A stretch of DNA of 64,000 nt from Microbispora bryophytorum. Its GTDB lineage: Bacteria > Actinomycetota > Actinomycetes > Streptosporangiales > Streptosporangiaceae. Each line of letters starts with the position of its first letter. Position 1 is the stretch's first letter. The notes beneath the pieces are model-generated. The model was not told where the DNA came from. It saw nothing but the letters and a program-made list of their open reading frames with translations, and did not search any database. The position numbers and the translations under genes are program-made. Shown in pieces: positions 24,925-33,884 of this stretch. Where the stretch lies: assembly GCF_006874465.1 (NCBI RefSeq), contig NZ_VIRL01000007.1:186001-250000 (forward strand), given 5' to 3'.

Positions 24925-26901
24925 TCACCAGGGGGACGGGGCGGGTGGGGGGACGACCGGTGGGCGGTCGTCGCAGGTGATGGTGTTGGGCAGCATCCAA
25001 GGAGCGAGCCAGCCGCCGTCGTTGCCGCCGAGGTCGGTCACGGAGAACTCCGATCCCGTGGGCGGGAAGTTGAAGGACCCGCAGTTGTTGACGCCCACCG
25101 CGCCGACGTTGCGGGCGTCCACGTTCGCGAAGGACGCCGAACCCTTCACGCGGGCGCTGACCACGGAGGTGCCCGTGCCGTCGACCCGGATGTCCTTGAA
25201 GCGGACCTTCGGGATCGCGTACTGGTCCTTCACCGACCACTCGCTGACCAGCATGATCGCGTTGTAGGTGCTGTCCAGGTAGTGGTCGCCGCTGACCTCG
25301 ATGTCGGCGTCGATGTCCTTCTCCAGGGCGTAGAACCAGATGGCCCCCAGGCCGATGTTCCAGTTCAGCTCGTACGTGCCGGCGCGGGCAGTGGTGTTGC
25401 CGGTGATGCGGAGCTTGCCGGCGAACGGCTCGGCGCCGAACCGGGAGCCGACCTGGATGGCGCTGCCCTCTCTGATCGGGTCGGCGATCAGGTTGTTCGA
25501 GACCGTGTTGTCCGTGCCGCCGTAGATCGCGATGCCGTTGGCCAGCACGGGCGTCTGGATCGTGTTGTGGTCGACCGTGTTGCCCGCGTTAACGATCTTC
25601 TCGGACCACATGGCGAGGGCGTCGTCACCGGTGTTGCGGAAGAAGTTGTTCGACACGACGGAGCCCGTCACGCCGGTGTGGAAGTTGAGCCCGTCCGCGA
25701 TCTGGTCGACGATCACGTTGTTGGTGATCTTGAGGTTGCGCATGGGGCCGTCGAACCACATGCCGACCTTGGTGTGGCGGATGTGGAGCCCGTCGATGGT
25801 CGAGTCGCTCATCGCGCCGCCGACGCCGTTGACCTGGTCGGTGTCGATCCGCTCGCGGACGTCGCCCTCGACGGCGAAACCGGACAGGTGGACGTTGCGG
25901 CTGCCGCCCGCCGAGGCGTCCTTGCCGTAGAAGCCGACACCGGTGTGCACCGAGCCGTCCGGGGCCGGTGTGTCCAGGTCGACCTGGCGGCCCTTGATGG
26001 TCGTGTACCAGCTTCCGGCACCGGTGATCGTCACGTCGTCCACGACGATGTGGCGGTTCACCTGGTAGGTGCCCGGCGGGATGTAGACCTTCAGGTGCGT
26101 GCGCTTCGCGAACGCGATCGCCTTGTCGATCGCCTCTGCGGAGTCGCGCCTACCCGTCGGGTCGGCGCCGAAGAGCAGCACGTTCGCCGCCAGGACCTCG
26201 ACGTGCGGCAGCCCGACGAGGTGCGAGTCGAGCAGGTCGACGACCGTCCACGCGGCGTTGCTCCCCGCCGGGACCGTCAGCCGCACCGTGTCGCCCGCCC
26301 GGTACGTACGGCCGAGCAGGAGACGCTGCTCGTCGTAGAAGTGGTTCGGCCGGTACGGCTTGGCGATCTCCGGGGCCGGCGTGGTGGCGTCCGGCACGCA
26401 GGAGCACTCGGTGATCCACCAGTCGGGGTGCAGCAGCCCGGCGTTCGGATCGTTGGAGAACGGATACTGGTTGTAGAGCCAGGCGTACTGCGACGTGAGG
26501 GTCATGCCGGCCCGCTTGTGGCCGTTCACCGAGACGTCGAGCGGCGCGGTGATGCCGCCGCCCCCGGGAGCGTCCGGGATGCTGTATCGCACGGTGATCG
26601 CGTTGGCGGCCCTGGGCAGTGTGAACTCGACGTACTGCCCGGGGGTCAGCTTGACCGCCTTGCGGCCGGACGCCTCCGCGGGCAGCGTGTACGCGTCGCG
26701 GCCGGGGCCGATGACCGTGCCGTTCGTGGTCGCGTTCTCCGCCTCCTGCTCGGCGAAGTCGACGTCGGCCCCGCGCCCGGCGACGAGCGCCGGGTCGAGG
26801 GCGGCCCGCGTCACGACGGGGGGCTTCGCCGTGGCGGACGCCGGGGCCTGCAGCGCCATGAGCCCGGTGACGGCGACGGCCGCCGCCAGCAGGATTCTCA
26901 T
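24925..26901 (-). CDS. Secreted GH87 glucanase (alpha-1,3-glucanase or mycodextranase)
   Basis: A 658-residue exported enzyme. A signal peptide (MRILLAAAVAVTGLMALQAPASA) and an N-terminal beta-sandwich (about 45-215) precede a right-handed beta-helix of the GH87 type. The family acid motifs are visible: ADGLNFHTG (D near 403) and NTGDDALAMW (Asp pair near 426-427). GH87 members cut alpha-1,3-glucan or the alternating alpha-1,3/1,4-glucan nigeran, polymers of fungal walls and dental mutan. Unlike the enzyme at 33885 it has no C-terminal binding domains and ends in a short Pro-rich tail. Its ATG overlaps the alpha-glucosidase stop (ATGA), making it the last gene of the ABC-glucosidase operon. 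Confidence 0.85.
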   Translation of the reverse strand: MRILLAAAVAVTGLMALQAPASATAKPPVVTRAALDPALVAGRGADVDFAEQEAENATTNGTVIGPGRDAYTLPAEASGRKAVKLTPGQYVEFTLPRAANAITVRYSIPDAPGGGGITAPLDVSVNGHKRAGMTLTSQYAWLYNQYPFSNDPNAGLLHPDWWITECSCVPDATTPAPEIAKPYRPNHFYDEQRLLLGRTYRAGDTVRLTVPAGSNAAWTVVDLLDSHLVGLPHVEVLAANVLLFGADPTGRRDSAEAIDKAIAFAKRTHLKVYIPPGTYQVNRHIVVDDVTITGAGSWYTTIKGRQVDLDTPAPDGSVHTGVGFYGKDASAGGSRNVHLSGFAVEGDVRERIDTDQVNGVGGAMSDSTIDGLHIRHTKVGMWFDGPMRNLKITNNVIVDQIADGLNFHTGVTGSVVSNNFFRNTGDDALAMWSEKIVNAGNTVDHNTIQTPVLANGIAIYGGTDNTVSNNLIADPIREGSAIQVGSRFGAEPFAGKLRITGNTTARAGTYELNWNIGLGAIWFYALEKDIDADIEVSGDHYLDSTYNAIMLVSEWSVKDQYAIPKVRFKDIRVDGTGTSVVSARVKGSASFANVDARNVGAVGVNNCGSFNFPPTGSEFSVTDLGGNDGGWLAPWMLPNTITCDDRPPVVPPPAPSPW

Positions 26902-28466
26902 CGGGCCTCCATGATCCACACCGCGGTGTCGGGCGGGAGCAGTTCGCCGTCGAGGGGACCGCTGGCCAGCAGCACAGAACCCGGCTCCGGGAGCGCGACC
27001 GGCTCGGCGCCGAGGTTGACCAGGCAGACCAGGCCGGAATCGCGGCGGAACGCGACGACCTCGTCCGCGTACGGCAGCCAGGTCAGCGTGCCGTCGCCGA
27101 GGAGTTCGCGGCGCAGGCGCAGGGCCGAGCGGTAGAGGCAGAGCATCGAGCCCGGATCGGCCTCCTGCGCCTCCACGGTGAGGCCACGCCAGCCGGCCGG
27201 CTGCGGCAGCCAGGGCTCGCCGGTGCTGTAGCCGAACGGCGGCTCGGCACCCGACCACGGCAGCGGCACCCGGCAGCCGTCGCGGCCGCGGACCGTGTGG
27301 CCGGAACGCTCCCACATCGGGTCGTCGATGAGCTCCTCGGGGATGTCCTCGACCTCGTTCAGGCCGAGCTCCTCCCCCTGGTAGACGTAGACGCTCCCGG
27401 GCAGCGCCATCGCGAGCAGCGCCGCCGCCCGCGCCCGGCGGCGGCCGAGCTCCAGGTCGGACGGCATGCCGTCCCGGCGTTCGGCGTTGTCCCAGGACGT
27501 GACGGCCCGGCCGTAGCGCGTGACCGGACGGGCGACGTCGTGGTTGGACAGCACCCAGGTGGCGGGCGCGCCGATCGGCACGTGGGTGGCGAGGGTCAGG
27601 TCGATGCTGGCGCGCAGCGCGGCCGGCTCCCACGCGCTCGACAGGAAGTCGAAGTTGAACGCGGTGTGGAGCTCGTCGGGGCGCAGGTAGTTGGCGAACC
27701 GCTCCTGGTCGGGCAGCCACACCTCCCCGATGAGGATCCGCCCGCCGTAGGAGTCGGACACCCGCCGCCACTCGCGGTAGATCTCGTGGACCCCGTCGTG
27801 GTCGGTGTACGACTCCTCCACACTGTCGAGGTCCTTGACGAGCACAGCCGCGGAGTCGATGCGTACGCCGTCCACGCCCCGGTCGAACCAGAACCGCAGC
27901 ACGTCCAGGAACTCCTGACGGACGGCCGGGTTGTTCCAGTTGAAGTCGGGCTGTTCGGGGGCGAACAGGTGCAGATACCACTCACCGTCCGGCACCTGCG
28001 TCCAGGCCGGGCCGCCGAAGATCGACTGCCAGCCGTTGGGCGGGCCGTCGCCGACGCCGGGGCGGAACCAGAACCGCTCCCGGGCCTCCGAACCGGGACC
28101 GGCCGCGAGGGCCTCCTGGAACCAGGCGTTCTGGTCGGACGCGTGGTTGGGGACGACGTCGACGATCGTACGGATGCCCAGGTCGTGGGCTTCCTCGATC
28201 AGCTTCTCCGCCTCGGCCAGGGTGCCGAAGACCGGCTCGATGCTGCGGTAGTCGGCGACGTCGTAGCCGCCGTCGGCCATGGGTGAGGGATACCACGGGT
28301 TCAGCCAGATGGCGTCGACGCCGAGATCCGCCAGGTAGGGCAGGCGTGACCGCAGCCCCGCCAGGTCACCCGTCCCGTCGCCGTTCCCGTCGGCGAAGCT
28401 GCGCAGGTAGACCTGGTAGATCGCGGCCCCGCGCCACCAATCGAGGGTCGAGGTGTTGCCGGGCAT
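26898..28466 (-). CDS. GH13 alpha-glucosidase
   Basis: A 522-residue cytosolic alpha-glucosidase of the oligo-1,6-glucosidase/maltase branch of GH13. The nucleophile is D204 in DGVRIDSAAV, the acid/base E248 in LIGEVW and the stabiliser D310 in VLSNHD. The N-terminal calcium-type loop DGNGDGTGDL spans 26-35. No signal peptide is present, which fits hydrolysis of imported oligosaccharides. It follows the two ABC permease genes by 49 bp and overlaps the GH87 gene. The context suggests that it splits nigero- or maltooligosaccharides made outside by GH87; bond specificity cannot be read from sequence. Confidence 0.92.
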   Translation of the reverse strand: MPGNTSTLDWWRGAAIYQVYLRSFADGNGDGTGDLAGLRSRLPYLADLGVDAIWLNPWYPSPMADGGYDVADYRSIEPVFGTLAEAEKLIEEAHDLGIRTIVDVVPNHASDQNAWFQEALAAGPGSEARERFWFRPGVGDGPPNGWQSIFGGPAWTQVPDGEWYLHLFAPEQPDFNWNNPAVRQEFLDVLRFWFDRGVDGVRIDSAAVLVKDLDSVEESYTDHDGVHEIYREWRRVSDSYGGRILIGEVWLPDQERFANYLRPDELHTAFNFDFLSSAWEPAALRASIDLTLATHVPIGAPATWVLSNHDVARPVTRYGRAVTSWDNAERRDGMPSDLELGRRRARAAALLAMALPGSVYVYQGEELGLNEVEDIPEELIDDPMWERSGHTVRGRDGCRVPLPWSGAEPPFGYSTGEPWLPQPAGWRGLTVEAQEADPGSMLCLYRSALRLRRELLGDGTLTWLPYADEVVAFRRDSGLVCLVNLGAEPVALPEPGSVLLASGPLDGELLPPDTAVWIMEAR

Positions 28467-28515
28467 GCTGAATACAACTCCTTACGGGTGACGAGTGAAC
28501 AGCGACGGGGGGCGG

Positions 28516-29493
28516 TCAGCCCTTGAGGCTGCCGGCGGTGAGACCGGCCATGATGTGCCGCTGGAACAGGAAGAAGACGACGATGGTCGGGATGCTCGCG
28601 ATCACCAGGGAGGCGACCAGCACGTTCTGCGGCATCTGGGAGGACAGCGAGGCGATGCCGATGCTCACCGACATCTTGTCGCTGTCCGGCAGGACCAGCA
28701 GGGGCCAGACGAAGTCGCGCCAGACGTTGACCACGGTGAGGATGGACACCACACCGAGGATGGGCCGGGAGATCGGTATCACCACCGACCACAGGATGCG
28801 GCCCGGTGACGCGCCGTCGATCTCCGCGGCTTCGAGCAGCTCCCTGGGGATCGAGTCGAAGAACCGCTTGAGCAGGAAGACGTTGAAACCGTTGGCCGCG
28901 GCCGGCAGCCAGATCGCCCATGGCGTATTGAGCAGGTTCCAGTGGAAGAACGGCACGTCCTGCACCGTCAGGTACGCCGGGAGCATGATGACCATGGGCG
29001 GGATCATCAGCGTCGACAACATCAGGGCCAGCACGACCTTGCCAAGCGCCGGGCGGAGCTTCGACAGGGCGTAGGCCGCCGAGACGTCCACCGCGAGCGT
29101 CAGCAGCCAGGCGCCCCCGGCGTACAGGGCCGTGTTGCCGAGCAGCGTGCCGAGACCCAGCAGGTCCCACGCCTCCAGGTAGCCGTCCAGAGAGAAGTGC
29201 GACGGCAGGAAGGTCGGCGGGATCGCGTTGAGTTCCTCGGTCGACTTCATCGCACCGGTGATCATCCAGTAGAGCGGGAAGACGAACGCGGCGGTGAAGC
29301 TCACCACCACGATCACCAGCACGATCCAGTAGATGATCCGGCCACGCGCCGTGTTGAGCTGGTGCGGCGAGACGGCCGTGCGGAACTGCGTGTTCATCGG
29401 CTTGCGCGGCCGCCACTGCCCGCGGCGCTCGTGCCGGGCCGGGGAGGCCGGCGTCTCCGCCGAGCGGTCGGGCATGACCGTGGTGTCGGACAT
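28516..29493 (-). CDS. Carbohydrate ABC transporter permease (MalG type)
   Basis: A 325-residue inner-membrane subunit of a sugar importer. After an unusually long hydrophilic N-terminus of about 50 residues come six helices (first IIYWIVLVIVVVSFTAAFVFPLYW). The cytoplasmic EAA loop reads EAAEIDGASPGRILWSVVIPISRPILG and would dock the ATPase. GGGGAGCG precedes the ATG. It starts 11 bp after the MalF-type permease. No ATPase gene lies in the operon, so a shared MsiK-type ATPase is expected from elsewhere in the genome, as is normal for actinomycete sugar importers. Confidence 0.93.
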   Translation of the reverse strand: MSDTTVMPDRSAETPASPARHERRGQWRPRKPMNTQFRTAVSPHQLNTARGRIIYWIVLVIVVVSFTAAFVFPLYWMITGAMKSTEELNAIPPTFLPSHFSLDGYLEAWDLLGLGTLLGNTALYAGGAWLLTLAVDVSAAYALSKLRPALGKVVLALMLSTLMIPPMVIMLPAYLTVQDVPFFHWNLLNTPWAIWLPAAANGFNVFLLKRFFDSIPRELLEAAEIDGASPGRILWSVVIPISRPILGVVSILTVVNVWRDFVWPLLVLPDSDKMSVSIGIASLSSQMPQNVLVASLVIASIPTIVVFFLFQRHIMAGLTAGSLKG

Positions 29494-29504
29494 GGTCGCT
29501 CCCC

Positions 29505-30428
29505 TCACACCGTGTTGTCGCGCGAGACGCGCAGGTAGATCGCGGAGAACACCATGAGCAGGAGCATGAGCATCAGGCCGAGCGCGTTGCCCGCGTTGAG
29601 GTTTCCGAAGTTGAAGGCGTACTGGTACATGAGGTAGACGACGCTGACCGTGGCGTTCTCGGGGCCGCCGCCGGTGAGCAGGTAGGGCTCGATGAAGACC
29701 TGCATGGTCGCCACGATCTGGAGCAGCAGCATCACCAGCAGGATCAGCTTGGTCTGCGGGATCGTGACGTGCCGGATCCGCTTGAACAGGCCCGCGCCGT
29801 CGAGCTCCGCGGCCTCGTACAGCTCGCTCGGGATCGTCTGCAGGGCGGCGAGGTAGATCAGCGTGCCGCTGCCCATGTTCATCCAGGTGGAGACGATGAC
29901 CAGCGAGATCAGCGCGGTGCTCGTCGAGTTGAGCCACTGCAGGCCGGGCAGGTGGAACAGGTCCAGGACCTGGTTGAACAGCCCGTAGTCCGGGTTGTAG
30001 AACCACTGGAACAGCAGGACGCTCACCGCGGGCGGCAGCATGACCGGCAGGTAGACCACGAAGCGCAGGTAGGCGCGGGCGTGCCGCAGCTCGTTCAGGA
30101 CGATCGCGGCGACGAAGGGGATCCCGTAGCCGCACACCAGGGCGAGCACCGTGAACAGCGCGGTGTTGACCCAGGCCGGTCCGAAGGTCGGGTCGTTGAC
30201 GACGGTACGGAAGTTCTCCAGCCCCACCCATCTGGGCGGATCCACGAAGTTGGTCTTCTGGAAGCTGAGGATGACCTCCCGGACCATCGGATACCAGGAG
30301 AAGAACCCGAAACAGATCAGAGCTCCGCACAGGAAGCCGTATGCGGTCACGTTGCGCCGCACGGCGCGCCGCAGTCTCGTCGGCTGCCGCCGCCCGCCGC
30401 CCGCCGCCGGGATGCTCGCTGTGGTCAT
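29505..30428 (-). CDS. Carbohydrate ABC transporter permease (MalF type)
   Basis: A 307-residue permease with six helices, beginning NVTAYGFLCGALICFGFFSWYPMVREVILSF. Its EAA loop is EAAELDGAGLFKRIRHVTIPQTKLILL, typical of the CUT1 family for di- and oligosaccharides. ATG 30428 (MTTASIPAAGG) is preferred over an upstream GTG because it gives the normal short N-terminus. It forms the channel with the next gene and receives substrate from the lipoprotein encoded upstream. Operon position: second of five. Confidence 0.93.
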   Translation of the reverse strand: MTTASIPAAGGGRRQPTRLRRAVRRNVTAYGFLCGALICFGFFSWYPMVREVILSFQKTNFVDPPRWVGLENFRTVVNDPTFGPAWVNTALFTVLALVCGYGIPFVAAIVLNELRHARAYLRFVVYLPVMLPPAVSVLLFQWFYNPDYGLFNQVLDLFHLPGLQWLNSTSTALISLVIVSTWMNMGSGTLIYLAALQTIPSELYEAAELDGAGLFKRIRHVTIPQTKLILLVMLLLQIVATMQVFIEPYLLTGGGPENATVSVVYLMYQYAFNFGNLNAGNALGLMLMLLLMVFSAIYLRVSRDNTV

Positions 30429-30527
30429 CGTTGTGAATCCGATCTCGACGTGATTGCCGGGGCGCCGGCCACACGTGTCCAACGGTGGCGGGCGGCGCCC
30501 CGGGTTAGGCCCGGATTATCAGGGCGG

Positions 30528-31907
30528 TCAGCCCTTCGAGGCCAGCAGGGAGTTGACCTTCGACTCGGCGTCGGACAGGAGCTGGTCGATGTTCGCGTCC
30601 TTGCGGGTCAGCACGGCCGACATCGGAGTGTCGAGGATCTTGTAGATCTCCTGGGCGTACGGCCCCGGCTCCGCCTTCGCCGGGATGCCCTTGGAGCCCT
30701 CCACCCAGCCGGCGAACTGCGCGGCGTCGATGTTCGCGTTCGCCTTACGCAGGTCGTTCACGGCCTGGCCGGCCGGTGTGTCCGCGCCGTACAGATCGGG
30801 GTACGGCTGGCCGACGGTGAGGTCCGCACCCTTGGCCCGCACGTAGTCGAACTGTCCCTTGCCGGGAGTGAGGAACTTGTACTCGATCCACTTGAGGCCG
30901 GCCTTGATCTGCTCGGGCGTGGCCTTGGGATTGATCATGTATCCGGCGCCGCCGTTGAACAGGGCCTTGGCCTCGGGCTGGGCCGCGATGGCGTAGTTCT
31001 CGAACTTGCCGCCGAAGTCGTTGCGGAGCGAGATGAGCACGTCGGGCGCGCCCAGCATCATGCCCATCTTGCCGCCGGCCATGGCCTTCATCAGGGCCGG
31101 CCAGTCGATGTAGAGCTGGGAGCCCATGCTGTTGTCGGCCCACCGCATCTGCTGGAGGTTCTCCAGCACGGCCTTGCCCTCAGGGGTGTTGAAGGCGGCC
31201 TTCTTGCCGTCGTCGGTGATGACCGATCCGCCGCGGCCGTAGATGGAGGCGGTGAAGTGCCAGCCGCCGACGTTGTTGCCGCTGTACTCGCCGTATCCGA
31301 CGTAGCCGGGACCGAGCCCCGCGATCTTCTTGGCGGCGGCCTGCACGTCGGCCCAGGTCGTGGGCGGGCTGTTCGGGTCGAGACCGGCCTTGGTGAAGAC
31401 CTCCTTGTTGTAGACGAGGCCCATGCCGTAGCCGTCGGTCGGCAGGCCGTAGATCTTGCCGTCCTTCTTGAACAGGTCGATCGAGTTGTTGTAGTCCGCG
31501 AACGTCTTGATCTCGTTGACGTACGGCGTGAGGTCGGCGGCCTGGCCGCTCTCGATCAGGCGGCCCACGTTGGGGAAGTTGACGTAGAACACCGTTTCGA
31601 GCTCGCCGCTGGCGAGCTTGGGCTCGAAGGTCCGCGGGTCGTAGCAGGGAAACGCGTCGGTGACCTTCGAGACCTTGATGTTGGGGTTCAGCTGCTGGAA
31701 GGCCGCCAGGTCCTCCTCGAAGGTCGCACGCTCCGCCTTGTTCGTCTTCGGCGGCTCGCAGTTGACCGAGATCGACACCGGCCCGGCACTGCTGGGCGCC
31801 GCGCCTGCCTTGTCACCGCCGTTACCGCTGTCGTCGGTGCCGCACGCCGCGGCCGCTGCAATGGCAAGTCCCGAGACCAGCAGTATCGAGAGCTTGTGGG
31901 ATTTCAT
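30528..31907 (-). CDS. Extracellular sugar-binding lipoprotein of the ABC importer
   Basis: A 459-residue solute-binding protein of the CUT1 family. The signal peptide MKSHKLSILLVSGLAIAAAAAC ends in a lipidated C22, followed by a Gly/Asp-rich linker. The mature protein has the maltose-binding-protein-like order (FEEDLAAFQQLNPNIKV, GKIYGLPTDGYGMGLVYNKEVFTKAGLDPNSPPTTWADVQAAAKKI, and the aromatic ligand cleft around WHFTASIYGRGG and YIDWPALMKAMAGGKMGMMLG). GAAGGGAACGAGG is the ribosome site. It is the first gene of the operon. Nigerooligosaccharides or other alpha-glucan fragments are the likely ligand by context. Confidence 0.93.
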   Translation of the reverse strand: MKSHKLSILLVSGLAIAAAAACGTDDSGNGGDKAGAAPSSAGPVSISVNCEPPKTNKAERATFEEDLAAFQQLNPNIKVSKVTDAFPCYDPRTFEPKLASGELETVFYVNFPNVGRLIESGQAADLTPYVNEIKTFADYNNSIDLFKKDGKIYGLPTDGYGMGLVYNKEVFTKAGLDPNSPPTTWADVQAAAKKIAGLGPGYVGYGEYSGNNVGGWHFTASIYGRGGSVITDDGKKAAFNTPEGKAVLENLQQMRWADNSMGSQLYIDWPALMKAMAGGKMGMMLGAPDVLISLRNDFGGKFENYAIAAQPEAKALFNGGAGYMINPKATPEQIKAGLKWIEYKFLTPGKGQFDYVRAKGADLTVGQPYPDLYGADTPAGQAVNDLRKANANIDAAQFAGWVEGSKGIPAKAEPGPYAQEIYKILDTPMSAVLTRKDANIDQLLSDAESKVNSLLASKG

Positions 31908-32104
31908 CCTCGTTCCCTTCTGGAACCGCGCACCACGACCCGTCGAAGCACACGTCTCGGGGCCGACTGGAGCGCCCCGATCCGCTCGGTTGCGAGAAAC
32001 ATACAGAGGCATGCAGGACTGAGCAATAGTCCGTCATTAACTCTGCAAAAAAGTGACAGTGATCGGTCTGCCGCTGGCATGCCACGAGCGGGCTTTGAAG
32101 CCGG

Positions 32105-32244
32105 GGACGCGCTCACGAGCGGGCGGGTGCTCCGGCCGGCCGTGACAGTCGCGCTCTGGTGAGCCTCGGGAGCGGCCATCGCGGGCGCGGTGGTACAGGG
32201 CACGGTCTTACGCCGGCCTCCGCACCCGCCCGCCCCCGGCGCTC
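32105..32244 (+). repeat. Copy A of a 140-bp inverted repeat bracketing the second GH87 module
   Basis: This stretch matches the reverse complement of 38362-38502 with two substitutions and one single-base indel in about 140 columns. Inside it GGGCGGGTGC-TCC-GGCCGGC (32121-32140) faces its near-complement at 32212-32231 (17 of 20 positions). The unit is thus a 111-bp body with 20-bp terminal inverted repeats, like a MITE or a structured RNA element. Reading frames inside it are chance products of its GC content. Confidence 0.85.
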
Positions 32245-32402
32245 CGCGCGCTGTTCGACGGGACGGGAACGCCGCCCAAGACATCGGGGTGGAGGGAGCG
32301 GAGCGGAAGGGAGCGAGGACCGCAGCGAAGGCCCAGCGGAGCGGGCTTCGCGAGGACCGGAGTTTCCTTCCGGCGCAGTGACCGACTTGCCCAGGTCCAA
32401 CG

Positions 32403-32467
32403 CGCTCACCGATCCCGCCAAGGTCCAGCACGCTCACCGATCCGCTCACCGATCCCGCGAAGGTCCA
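32403..32467. repeat. Short tandem direct repeats CGCTCACCGATC
   Basis: CGCTCACCGATCCCG-C/G-[C/G]AAGGTCCA occurs twice with a partial third copy (CGCTCACCGATC) between. They lie 50 bases after the LacI gene stop on the complementary strand. The purpose is unknown; they could be slipped-replication products or regulator sites. Confidence 0.6.
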
Positions 32468-32517
32468 TGACGCGGCCCAAGCGCGCCGAGGTTCGTGGCG
32501 GTGACCAGCGCAGCCCG

Positions 32518-33528
32518 TCAGGAGCGGGGGGCGGGGGCGGTCGAGGCGCGTACCACCAGCTCGGGCTCGAACAACAGCTCGTCCCCCGGCACCACGGCCG
32601 CGTCGATCTGGGCCACCAGCAGCTCGACGGCCGCCCTGCCCATCGCGTCGATGGGCTGGCGGACCGTGGTCAGCGGCGGGTCCACGCAGTTCATCAGCGC
32701 CGAGTCGTCATAGCCGATGACGGAGACGTCCTCGGGCACCGACAGCCCCGCCCGGCGGGCCGCCCTGATCGCGCCGAGGGCGAGCACGTCGCTGGCGCAG
32801 ATGATGCCGGTCACGCCCGCGGCCACCATGCGGGCGGCGGCGGCGTGCCCGCCTTCCAGCGAGAACATGGTGTGCTCGACGTGGTCGGGGCCGAGCTCCA
32901 GGCCGTTGGCGGCGGCGTACGCGCGGAACGCGGCGAGCTTGCGCTGGGACGGCACGTGGTCGGGCGGGCCGAGCAGCATCGCGACCTGACGGTGCCCGAG
33001 GGCCATGAGGTGGGCCAGCGCGATCTCGGCTGCGGCGACGTCGTCGCACGACACCTGCGGGAACCCGAGATGCTCGACCGCGGCGTTCACGAGCACGGTC
33101 GGCAGCTTGCGTTCGAGGACCCTGCGGTAGTGGCTGTGGGAGGCGTCCCCCTGGGCGTACAGGCCGCCGGCGAAGACCATGCCGGAGACGTGCTGCTGGA
33201 GGAGCAGGTCCACGTAGTCGGCCTCGGAGACGCCGCCCACGGTCCGGGTGCACAGCACGGACGTGAACCCCTGCTGGGCCAGCGCACCCCCGACGACCTC
33301 GGCGAACGCCGGGAAGATGGGATTTTGCAGCTCCGGGAGGACCAGGCCGACGAGCCTGCCGCGGTCACCGCGCAACTGGGTGGGCCGCTCGTATCCCAGC
33401 ACGTCGAGCGCGGTGAGCACCGCCTCTCTGGTGGCGTCGGAGACCCCCGGCTTGCCGTTGAGCACGCGGCTCACGGTCGCCTCGCTCACGCCCACCTTCT
33501 TGGCCACTTCCGCAAGCCGTCGTGTCAT
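32518..33528 (-). CDS. LacI family transcriptional regulator (first of two paralogues)
   Basis: A 336-residue LacI/GalR regulator: helix-turn-helix TRRLAEVAKKVGVSEATVSRVLNGKPGVSDATREAVLTALDVLGYERP, hinge, then a sugar-binding domain with PELQNPIFPAFAEVVGGALAQQGF and YDDSALMNCVDPPLTTVRQPIDAMG. It is strongly similar along its length to the protein of 36837-37829. The gene lies between the ABC/GH87 operon, transcribed in the same direction, and the divergent second GH87 gene. It probably represses both in the absence of an alpha-glucan fragment. The ATG at 33528 starts directly at the HTH. Dyads upstream (33551-33576 and 33752-33770) are candidate targets. Confidence 0.93.
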   Translation of the reverse strand: MTRRLAEVAKKVGVSEATVSRVLNGKPGVSDATREAVLTALDVLGYERPTQLRGDRGRLVGLVLPELQNPIFPAFAEVVGGALAQQGFTSVLCTRTVGGVSEADYVDLLLQQHVSGMVFAGGLYAQGDASHSHYRRVLERKLPTVLVNAAVEHLGFPQVSCDDVAAAEIALAHLMALGHRQVAMLLGPPDHVPSQRKLAAFRAYAAANGLELGPDHVEHTMFSLEGGHAAAARMVAAGVTGIICASDVLALGAIRAARRAGLSVPEDVSVIGYDDSALMNCVDPPLTTVRQPIDAMGRAAVELLVAQIDAAVVPGDELLFEPELVVRASTAPAPRS

Positions 33529-33884
33529 GGCCGCAACTATACGACAACGAGCGCAAGCACTTTCATACGCTTGCGCACACGCTCACGAACAGCAGGTCAG
33601 GCCCCCACCACACTCGGGGCCGACGTCGGCGGGCCCTTCGCACCCGAGGGTGATCGGCACGGCGCCACCCCGCCCGTCCTCCGGCCGGTATGCGGAGCGG
33701 TCCAGAGGCCCCGTGGCTGGGATTACGTCTCGTCGTAATGTGCATGTCATCTTGCGACTTTTCGTCGCAATATTGCAGAAGGATGTTTGCCAACTTATCG
33801 TGTGGGCCACTCACCTTCTTCGGAGGTGTGGCGGTTCAGCGTCCACGCCGCATCTCCCGGGTCTCGCATGCAGAAAGGAACCTC
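33529..33884. promoter_or_regulatory. Divergent promoter region of LacI-1 and GH87-2 with three dyads
   Basis: These 356 bases have no gene. GCGCAAGC (33551-33558) pairs with GCTTGCGC (33569-33576), near the LacI start. ATTACG (33722-33727) pairs with CGTAAT (33734-33739). TTGCGACTTTTCGTCGCAA at 33752-33770 is a dyad with perfect 7-base arms. The last two sit 115-165 bp upstream of the GH87 gene and share TTGCG-type half-sites with the first. LacI binding is inferred. AAAGGAA at 33874-33880 is the GH87 ribosome site. Confidence 0.5.

Larger units (their letters stand above)
31908..32517. other. 610-bp intergenic region: operon promoter and repeat DNA
   Basis: No gene is seen. The part near 31908-32100 is relatively AT-rich and should hold the promoter of the sugar ABC operon. 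On the minus strand TTGCTC and TATGTT, 17 bases apart near 32000-32028, are a weak candidate pair. GGACT (32016-32020) and AGTCC (32028-32032) form a dyad. The rest contains the 140-bp inverted-repeat copy (32105-32244), a GGAGCGGAGCGGAAGGGAGC-like purine-rich stretch (about 32290-32350) and tandem CGCTCACCGATC repeats (32403-32467). Confidence 0.55.

Noticed and set aside
24925-27981. A single 1018-codon reading of the GH87 gene extended upstream through the alpha-glucosidase region
   Set aside because: The N-terminal 360 codons are out of frame with the GH13 enzyme and of random composition. The GH87 signal peptide at ATG 26901 and the ATGA overlap define the true start.
32159-32470. Similar short frames (both beginning MSLGSGHRGRGGTGHG) at 32159 and near 38448
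   Set aside because: The similarity comes from the 140-bp inverted repeat. There is no ribosome site, and composition is that of non-coding GC-rich DNA.
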